Origin: an uncultured bacterium
GTDB taxonomy: Bacteria; Bacillota_A; Clostridia; Oscillospirales; Oscillospiraceae
DNA length: 10,583 bases
Reading direction: 5' to 3'
Assembly: GCA_945917385.1 (NCBI GenBank)
Contig: CAMEHJ010000022.1
Location: 1-10,583, forward strand
Program-made: the position numbers and the translations under genes
Notes under the pieces: model-generated
The model's database searches: none
What the model saw: only the letters and a program-made list of their open reading frames with translations
What the model was told of the DNA's origin: nothing
In this document: positions 6,502 to 10,583 of the stretch, one piece after another
How the letters are laid out: each line of letters begins with the position of its first letter
Numbering within the stretch: position 1 is the first letter of the stretch

Positions 6502-6862
6502 TTCGCTCCTCCTTCAACTTTTCTTTTTCTTCCTTGGTCTTTCTCAGAAGGACGATGACCGCGGAAACGGTGAGGATCATAATAAAGCTCTCGCCCATCG
6601 TATCGTAGCCTCTGAAGTCAAAGACAATGCTTGTGACGTCGTTTACGGCGTGAGTCTTGGCGAGGTTCTGCTGAACTATCGCCGCGGCGGCGCCGTCAAC
6701 GTTCTCGTCGTCATAGCCTTCGGGGTTCTGCATCAGCTCGTAAGCGGAGACGGATGCGTTCTCGGAATCGTAGGTGGGAGGGAGTGTCGCCATATCAAGC
6801 GCGGCGCAGACGCCGACGGCGAGGAACATGGCAAGGCAGACCCAGATAAGAAATTTCTTCAT
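6485..6862 (-). CDS. mbhE: MbhE-like subunit (equivalent to the extreme C-terminus of MrpA)
   Basis: A 125-residue protein with an N-terminal helix (3-23), an extra-membrane segment of about 60 residues, a second helix (about 92-107) and a charged lysine/glutamate-rich tail (108-125). The segment NDVTSIVFDFRGYDTMGE (74-91) matches the conserved NVVNVILVDFRGFDTxGE motif found at the C-terminal end of MrpA and in MbhE. It belongs to the block that, with MbhD, replaces the C-terminal part of MrpA in Mbh hydrogenases. The start overlaps the mbhD stop (ATGA), with GGGGAGG 9 bases before; the end overlaps mrpB by 17 bases. The N-terminal helix could be mistaken for a signal peptide, but family topology favours a membrane anchor. 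Confidence 0.88.
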   Translation of the reverse strand: MKKFLIWVCLAMFLAVGVCAALDMATLPPTYDSENASVSAYELMQNPEGYDDENVDGAAAAIVQQNLAKTHAVNDVTSIVFDFRGYDTMGESFIMILTVSAVIVLLRKTKEEKEKLKEERNAAAR

Positions 6863-7113
6863 TTATCGTCGCCTCCCCGTATTTTTTTAAGAGTGATGAT
6901 GAATATAAGCGGCGTGAGCGCGGCGCCGACGGCGGCCTCGGAGATGGCGACGTCGGGTGCGTGCAGAAGCAGGAACTCCGCCGCGGCGAAGATACCGGTC
7001 GCGCTGAGCGCGATAACGCTGGGCAGGAGCTTGTCAAAATGCACGGCAAAGACCGCGGATGCGACAAGGCCGAAAATGATAAGCGCATTCAGGATAAAAA
7101 CAAGATCAATCAT
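6859..7113 (-). CDS. mbhD: MbhD-like subunit (DUF4040; MrpA C-terminal region)
   Basis: An 84-residue protein with three transmembrane helices (about 3-21, 29-49, 57-75). The conserved segment HAPDVAISEAAVGAAL (51-66) with D54 and E59 is the signature of the MrpA C-terminal domain and of MbhD (DUF4040). It lies in the membrane arm next to MbhE and MrpC and is thought to contribute to an ion path. I use the ATG at 7113, 7 bases after an AGGAGG. A longer in-frame opening to 7224 would add a serine/arginine-rich, non-family stretch lying over the mrpG coding region. The gene overlaps mrpG by 8 bases and mbhE by 4 bases. It is too small to be a full MrpA, and no MrpA-type NuoL domain precedes it. 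Confidence 0.92.
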   Translation of the reverse strand: MIDLVFILNALIIFGLVASAVFAVHFDKLLPSVIALSATGIFAAAEFLLLHAPDVAISEAAVGAALTPLIFIITLKKIRGGDDK

Positions 7114-7450
7114 TGAAATCCCTCCTGAAATCATCCATTTCCATCGGACGCTCCGGGCGGACGCCGGAGCGGTAAGCGCCCTTGGCGATAGCGTGTGCGC
7201 CGATGGGGTTAACGGCAATGACAAGCGCGCCGATAACGAGTATTTTGACGGCGGTACTGCCGCTGTGCATAACGAATGCGGCGTACAGAATTGCGCCGAA
7301 GCCGAGGAATATGACGCCGAGCGTCGTCACGCAGGTGCTTGCCTGCATACGGCAGAAGGTGTCAGGCATTTTGGCAACGCCGATCGTCCCCGCGAGGGCA
7401 AAGACCGCACCCAGCAGCAGGAAAAGGTCTATAACAATTCTCAGAATCAT
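7106..7450 (-). CDS. mrpG: Mrp antiporter subunit G / MbhC-like
   Basis: A 114-residue protein with three helices (about 4-24, 42-61, 66-82) of the MnhG/MrpG family. Family marks are the loop after helix 1 (KMPDTFCRMQAST, 27-39, corresponding to the common FPDxxxRLHAxT) and the C-terminal NPIGAHAIAKGAYRSG (81-96), close to the typical P..AH..A.AAY..G. MrpG is a structural component of the sodium-exchange module and contains no redox cofactor. The ATG overlaps the mrpF stop (ATGA) with a GGGAGGTGG ribosome binding site, and the 3' end overlaps mbhD by 8 bases. The tail from about residue 97 is charged and cytoplasmic. Confidence 0.93.
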   Translation of the reverse strand: MILRIVIDLFLLLGAVFALAGTIGVAKMPDTFCRMQASTCVTTLGVIFLGFGAILYAAFVMHSGSTAVKILVIGALVIAVNPIGAHAIAKGAYRSGVRPERPMEMDDFRRDFND

Positions 7451-7713
7451 TTCTTATGCCACCTCCCGGTGTCAAGGTAACGGCCGACAAGCATGGTATT
7501 GAGAATACCGAGCATGGCGGTGATGATTGCGATATCGAGGTATATGCCTCTGCCGCTGTATATGGAGAAGAGCACCATTGCGCAGGCGACGAGGATATCC
7601 ATGGTGTCCGCGGCGACCATTCTGTCCGCGGCGGTGGGTCCCTTGATGAGACGGTAGAAGTTCACGGCAGCAAACAGGGCGTACACGACCGCGAAAATCA
7701 TAAGCTCTGTCAT
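7447..7713 (-). CDS. mrpF: Mrp antiporter subunit F / MbhB-like
   Basis: An 88-residue protein with three helices (about 3-21, 38-53, 59-77) of the MnhF/MrpF family. The conserved GPTAADRMVAADTM (25-38) with D30 and D36, and D60 at the start of the third helix, are the acidic residues expected in this family. In Mrp complexes MrpF has been proposed to line the sodium path. I place the start at the ATG at 7713, which overlaps the mrpE stop (GAATGA). The AAGGAGG at 7722-7728 is 8 bases before it, whereas the in-frame ATGs further upstream (7734, 7719) overlap or abut that site. The 3' end overlaps mrpG by 4 bases. Confidence 0.93.
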   Translation of the reverse strand: MTELMIFAVVYALFAAVNFYRLIKGPTAADRMVAADTMDILVACAMVLFSIYSGRGIYLDIAIITAMLGILNTMLVGRYLDTGRWHKK

Positions 7714-8294
7714 TCCCATATCCTCCTTATCCATTTTTCCATTGTGCCCTTGATGCTGTCGCCGGCCTTGGCTCTGTCCTTATGGAGGGGGAGAGGCTTA
7801 TTCTTTCCGTCATGGCTGACGTAGAATATATCCTTGTCCTCAAAATCCCTGACGTCGATGCAGTGGATATAGAAGAAGTCGCGTCCGTCCTCCTCCTCGG
7901 CGATGTCGAGGGTGATGGTGCCGGGGGTAAGCGTGATGCAGTTTGCAAGCATAGCCTGCCCGTAATCGGCCTTGATGTCAACGGGCACCTTGACGATGCC
8001 GGGGTAGACATTCTTGCAACCGCCGAAGCAGCGCTTTGCCACATCGACGTTTGCGCGCCACAGCTCTCCGAAGAACACGAAGAGGTAGGCGATCATGTTC
8101 GCAAACTTCGCGGGTCTGAACATCCAGAATGCCTTCTTATGTATAAAGAACCTTGCCGAGAACAGCGCCGCGGCGAGGCTGACGACCGCACCCGCGACAA
8201 GCTCCTGCGCGTCAAGCGACCATGTGAGCAGAAGCCAGAAGATGAAGCAGTAGATAAATGTGGAAACCACTGCCGAAAAACGTGTTTTTTGCAA
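7710..8294 (-). CDS. mrpE: Mrp antiporter subunit E / MbhA-like, TTG start
   Basis: A 194-residue protein of the MnhE/MrpE family: two or three N-terminal helices (about 7-25, 30-50, 62-77) and a cytoplasmic C-terminal domain containing the diagnostic LANCITLTPGTITLDI (116-131). It is slightly longer than typical MrpE (near 160). MrpE is part of the Mrp module that exports sodium against protons. The most likely start is TTG at 8294, 10 bases after AAAGGAG (8305-8311). The ATG at 8302 is in a different frame, and no in-frame ATG precedes the conserved region at a suitable place. The use of TTG may lower expression, or the true start may be slightly different. It is the first gene of the Mrp block and follows hypA by 20 bases. 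Confidence 0.92.
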   Translation of the reverse strand: MQKTRFSAVVSTFIYCFIFWLLLTWSLDAQELVAGAVVSLAAALFSARFFIHKKAFWMFRPAKFANMIAYLFVFFGELWRANVDVAKRCFGGCKNVYPGIVKVPVDIKADYGQAMLANCITLTPGTITLDIAEEEDGRDFFYIHCIDVRDFEDKDIFYVSHDGKNKPLPLHKDRAKAGDSIKGTMEKWIRRIWE

Positions 8295-8304
8295 GAGAAC
8301 ATCT

Positions 8305-8311
8305 CTCCTTT
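8305..8311 (-). promoter_or_regulatory. Ribosome binding site supporting the TTG start of mrpE
   Basis: AAAGGAG on the minus strand, in the short gap after hypA, lies 10 bases upstream of the TTG at 8294. An out-of-frame ATG at 8302 is only 2 bases away, too close for normal initiation, and opens a non-family reading frame. Confidence 0.6.
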
Positions 8312-8314
8312 CAA

Positions 8315-8650
8315 TTACTCGACTTTCAGATTGTCAACATAAAATTCGCGTCCGGCGGTCATTTTAAGATTTTCCGCGCCGCATTCGGGGCACGCGCTGC
8401 CCGACGGTCTGCCGCGCCAGCGGCACTCGCGGCACTCGAATGAAGCGTCGATACGCTCCATCACGAGCTTTGCGCCCTCCGCCGCCGTGCCCTTCGCCGC
8501 AATGGGGAAAAATTCCTCGATACACTCCGGTATGACGCCCGAGTATTCGCCCAGCCTGAGCCGTATTTCCAGAACGCGCTCAAAGCCGTTTTTCCTTTTC
8601 TCGTCCGCGATTATGCTGATAATTCCTTCGGTTAGTGCAAGCTCGTGCAT
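8315..8650 (-). CDS. hypA: Hydrogenase nickel-incorporation metallochaperone HypA
   Basis: A 111-residue HypA protein. It delivers nickel to the hydrogenase large subunit precursor in the cytoplasm, usually with the GTPase HypB. The N-terminal MHE (H2 being the nickel ligand) is intact, and the zinc site is formed by two CxxC motifs, C73/C76 (CREC) and C87/C90 (CPEC). The C-terminal GREFYVDNLKVE matches the family end. The ATG lies two bases after the mbhL stop codon, and no purine-rich ribosome binding site is visible upstream, unlike nearly every other gene here. Translation therefore probably depends on ribosomes finishing mbhL. Its place between the large subunit gene and the Mrp block links nickel insertion to production of its client. 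HypB was not found in this window. Confidence 0.97.
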   Translation of the reverse strand: MHELALTEGIISIIADEKRKNGFERVLEIRLRLGEYSGVIPECIEEFFPIAAKGTAAEGAKLVMERIDASFECRECRWRGRPSGSACPECGAENLKMTAGREFYVDNLKVE

Positions 8651-8652
8651 TG

Positions 8653-9735
8653 TTATCTGTCAAGGCAGCTGAAGCAGGGGTCGATGCTTGCGATGATAAG
8701 ACCCGCGTCCGCCACGGTGTTGTTTCTGAGCATGAAGGGAACCGTCGGGGTGTTCTTATAGCTCGGCACATGGATGCTGACGCGGTGGTTATTGAAGCCG
8801 CCGTTTCCGACCACCATGTGGCTGAGCTGACCGCGCGGCGCCTCATGGCGGCACATGGTCTGACCCTCGTTGATCTTTACAAGCTTGGTTCCGAGATTGA
8901 TGGGTGTGGCGGGCAGATTTTCAAGTGCCTGACGGATGATCTTGATACTCTCATAGCATTCAAGCGCGCGCACGACCACGCGGGCGAACACGTCGCCGCT
9001 GTCCACGACCGGCACGTCGAAATCGAAGTCCTCGTAGGAGGAGTAGGGCGCGTCCTTTCTGACGTCTATCTTCACGCCGGAGGCCCTTGCGTGCGGGCCG
9101 ACGGCGCCGAGACGTATCGCGTCCTCTCTCGGCAGAACGCCGACGCCCTTTGTGCGCATCGCGACGGTCTTGTCGGTGAGGGCTATCTCTGTGATTCTGT
9201 CAAGCGGAGCCTTGAGCTTGTCGCAGGCGTCCAGAATCTCGCGTCTGAGATCGTCGTCGATATCGCGTCTTGCGCCGCCGATGGTAACCATGGCGTAGTT
9301 GACGCGGTTGCCGGTCAGCTTTTCAAGCAGGTCCATGACCAGTTCGCGCTCGTCCCAGATGTGCATGAACATACTGTCATGGCCGATGATGTGGCAGGCA
9401 ATGCCGAGCCACAGAAAATGCGAATGAAGTCTCTCCAGCTCCGCCGTGATGACGCGGATGTACTGGCCGCGCTTGGGCACCTCGATGCCGTTTATCTGCT
9501 CGACGCACATCGCGTAGGTAAAGGCGTGCGAGTGGGAACAGATGCCGCATACACGCTCGACCAGAACGAGGGTCTGGATGGCGTTTCTCTCGGTGCAGAG
9601 CTTTTCAATGCCGCGGTGGTTGTAGCCTACAAAAACCTCCGCGTCCTTTATGACCTCGCCCTCGGTAAAAAGCTTTGCGTGTACCGGCTCTTCAAGGGCG
9701 GGATGGTACGGGCCGATAGGCACAATGTAGCTCAT
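8653..9735 (-). CDS. mbhL: Group 4 [NiFe] hydrogenase large (catalytic) subunit (NuoD/MbhL/CooH-like)
   Basis: A 360-residue catalytic subunit that holds the Ni-Fe(CN)2CO site and interconverts H+ and H2. The N-terminal metal-binding motif is RVCGICSHSH (61-70) with C63 and C66. The C-terminal motif is DPCFSC (352-357) with C354 and C357, followed only by LDR and the stop. All four nickel-ligating cysteines are thus present, which separates it from complex I NuoD and from the Mbx/Mbs enzymes, whose NiFe site is lost. The length agrees with CooH and EchE. There is no cleavable C-terminal extension. The ATG follows the mbhK stop by 3 bases with AAGGAGG 11 bases upstream. It is paired with the NuoC-like gene before it and hypA after it. 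Assignment to the Mrp-linked (4d-type) subgroup rests on gene context and is inference. Confidence 0.97.
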   Translation of the reverse strand: MSYIVPIGPYHPALEEPVHAKLFTEGEVIKDAEVFVGYNHRGIEKLCTERNAIQTLVLVERVCGICSHSHAFTYAMCVEQINGIEVPKRGQYIRVITAELERLHSHFLWLGIACHIIGHDSMFMHIWDERELVMDLLEKLTGNRVNYAMVTIGGARRDIDDDLRREILDACDKLKAPLDRITEIALTDKTVAMRTKGVGVLPREDAIRLGAVGPHARASGVKIDVRKDAPYSSYEDFDFDVPVVDSGDVFARVVVRALECYESIKIIRQALENLPATPINLGTKLVKINEGQTMCRHEAPRGQLSHMVVGNGGFNNHRVSIHVPSYKNTPTVPFMLRNNTVADAGLIIASIDPCFSCLDR

Positions 9736-9738
9736 ATC

Positions 9739-10134
9739 TTATTCAGCCTCCTTAATATTCTTCTCCCTCAGCTCGCTGAGCGGCATTACCATTATCTGAC
9801 CCTTGCCCTGCGTTTCGAGCATATCTTCGGGCAGGAACAGACGCTTTGAAACGTCAAGCCCCTCAAACTCAATGCCGAAAATCTCGTTCAGCTCGCGCTC
9901 CGGCCATCTTGCCGCCTCATCGTAAATTTCACCGATGGAGGGAAGCACCTTCTCCCCCACCACATGATACGACTCGATCACGGGGTCAACGGCGTACTCA
10001 TAGGACACGTCCGGCTGTCCGTCCTTGTCGAGGAAAGCGTGAATCATCACGAGGTATCTGCCCTCTTTCCTCATCTTTTCTGCAATGGGTACCACCTGAT
10101 CCTTAGTAATGCTTATCTTCCTGTACTCCTGCAT
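9739..10134 (-). CDS. mbhK: Hydrogenase 30-kDa-type subunit (NuoC/MbhK-like)
   Basis: A 131-residue soluble protein of the complex I 30 kDa (NuoC) family. It carries no cofactor and supports the large subunit in the peripheral arm. The segment PSIGEIYDEAARWPEREL (65-82) followed by NEIFGIEFEG and RLFLPEDM matches the conserved WxEREIxDxFGIxFxGHP...RLLLPED signature, with E79 and E81 in the RWPEREL stretch. It is shorter than typical NuoC, as are other group 4 versions. I start at the ATG at 10134, which is 6 to 8 bases after AAAGAGGTG. An in-frame GTG at 10143 lies inside that site and is unlikely to be used. It is the first structural gene of the hydrogenase operon seen here and ends 3 bases before mbhL. 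Confidence 0.92.
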   Translation of the reverse strand: MQEYRKISITKDQVVPIAEKMRKEGRYLVMIHAFLDKDGQPDVSYEYAVDPVIESYHVVGEKVLPSIGEIYDEAARWPERELNEIFGIEFEGLDVSKRLFLPEDMLETQGKGQIMVMPLSELREKNIKEAE

Positions 10135-10140
10135 AAAAAT

Positions 10141-10149
10141 CACCTCTTT
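10141..10149 (-). promoter_or_regulatory. Ribosome binding site deciding the mbhK start
   Basis: AAAGAGGTG on the minus strand precedes the ATG at 10134 by a normal spacing. The in-frame GTG at 10143 is part of this site, so it is excluded as the start. The remaining gap to hypE (10150-10190) shows no convincing promoter. Confidence 0.7.
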
Positions 10150-10190
10150 ACAGCTATAATCTATGAATTAACAGCTTTCGCTGAATCTTC

Positions 10191-10583
10191 CTAACAAATT
10201 CTCGGAAGCTGCGCGCCCGCGAGCTTCTGGAGTATTCTTGTGCCGCCGAAGGCGGTTTTCATCACGACCCTGCCGGGGTGTCTGTCGGAAACCGTGCCGA
10301 TAACGGCGGCGTCCGCGCCCTCCGGCAGCTCGCGCATCCGCGCTAAAACGCGCTCCGTATCCTCCGGCGAAACCACCGCAAGGAGCTTTCCCTCATTCGC
10401 GCAGTAGAGCGGCTCAAGCCCAAGCATATCGCAGGCGGCGCGCACCTGTGGTCTGACGGGGATTTGCTCCTCCTCAAGCTCTATCGACAGCGCCGTCCCC
10501 TCCGTAAACTCGTTTAGCGTGGTGGCAACGCCGCCGCGCGTCGGGTCGCGCAGAACCCGCACCCCGGCGCCCAGCGAGAGAAT
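10191..10583 (-). CDS. hypE: Hydrogenase maturation factor HypE, C-terminal part (5' end outside window)
   Basis: The last 130 residues of HypE run in from the right edge; the frame is open through the edge, so the GTG at 10562 is not the start. HypE dehydrates the carbamoyl group placed on its C-terminal cysteine by HypF and so makes the cyanide ligands of the NiFe site. Visible marks are RDPTRGGVATTLNEF, the GLEPLYCANEGKL segment, a C-terminal FGGTRIL, and the invariant C-terminal PRIC with the modified cysteine as the last residue. Full proteins are about 330-350 residues, so roughly 60 percent is missing. The gap of 56 bases to mbhK suggests the same transcription unit, and further hyp genes may lie upstream. 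Confidence 0.96.
   Translation of the reverse strand: MLSLGAGVRVLRDPTRGGVATTLNEFTEGTALSIELEEEQIPVRPQVRAACDMLGLEPLYCANEGKLLAVVSPEDTERVLARMRELPEGADAAVIGTVSDRHPGRVVMKTAFGGTRILQKLAGAQLPRIC

Noticed and set aside
7114..7224. N-terminal extension of MbhD
   Set aside because: The added residues lie over mrpG and resemble an out-of-frame translation; a good ribosome binding site precedes the ATG at 7113.
6650..7480. Plus-strand open frame of about 276 codons over mbhE to mrpG
   Set aside because: It runs antisense across several tightly overlapping Mrp genes, which would not be preserved by chance; composition is that of a shadow frame.
8640..8680. TTGACA on the minus strand near the end of mbhL as a -35 box for hypA
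   Set aside because: It encodes conserved C-terminal residues of MbhL, and no -10 box occurs at 16-18 bases.
8635..9849. Plus-strand open frame of about 404 codons over the large subunit gene
   Set aside because: It is antisense to mbhL with its intact nickel motifs, has no ribosome binding site and shows no recognisable domain.
1719..10134. Respiratory complex I (nuo) or Mbx/Mbs-type sulfane reductase
   Set aside because: The large subunit keeps all four nickel-ligating cysteines (C63, C66, C354, C357), which complex I and Mbx/Mbs lack, and hypA and hypE are adjacent.
1719..10134. Formate hydrogenlyase or CO-dependent (Coo) hydrogenase
   Set aside because: No formate dehydrogenase, CO dehydrogenase or HycB-type gene is present, and the full Mrp block marks the Mbh type.
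10144..10190. Promoter and small CAGC-GAAA-GCTG hairpin between hypE and mbhK
   Set aside because: No pair of -35 and -10 boxes with proper spacing matches well, and the hairpin stem is only 4 bp; both are within chance expectation for this length.

Overview
The window is a GC-rich bacterial segment in which every supportable gene lies on the minus strand. Strong AAGGAGG-type ribosome binding sites, tight ATGA overlaps, a MurR/RpiR regulator and a DUF1275 membrane protein suggest an anaerobic member of the Bacillota (Clostridia-like, possibly gut). That placement is inference and cannot be narrowed by reading alone.

Reading in the direction of transcription (high to low coordinates): the window opens inside the 3' part of hypE, a hydrogenase maturation gene. 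After a 47 to 56 base gap comes a long run of tightly packed genes (10134 to 1719) that together encode a complete membrane-bound, Mrp-linked group 4 [NiFe] hydrogenase of the Mbh type. The order is NuoC-like (mbhK), NiFe large subunit (mbhL), hypA, MrpE, MrpF, MrpG, MbhD, MbhE, MrpB, MrpC, MrpD-like (mbhH with an MbhI-like tail), NuoH-like (mbhM), NuoB-like small subunit (mbhJ) and NuoI-like ferredoxin subunit (mbhN). A hairpin follows this operon. Next is a singly transcribed DUF1275/YoaK-like membrane protein gene with its own sigma-70-type promoter. Last is an RpiR-family regulator that runs off the left edge of the window, with a recognisable promoter and operator-like repeats.

Working model: electrons from reduced ferredoxin enter through MbhN, pass via the MbhJ cluster to the NiFe site in MbhL and make H2 (or the reverse). 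MbhM and the MrpD-like channel transmit the energy to the Mrp-type module (MrpB, C, E, F, G, MbhD, MbhE), which exchanges H+ and probably Na+ across the membrane. HypE (cyanide ligand synthesis) and HypA (nickel delivery) build the active site.

Points that stand out: MbhN carries four complete [4Fe-4S] motifs where two are usual; the MrpD-like subunit has a C-terminal tail with the topology of the separate MbhI subunit; the large subunit ends exactly at its DPCxxC motif with no cleavable extension; hypA sits inside the structural operon two bases after the large subunit stop and has no visible ribosome binding site; and the subunit order is rearranged relative to archaeal mbhA-N. No gene-free stretch exceeds 300 bases, and no RNA gene, CRISPR array, insertion sequence or attachment site was seen.
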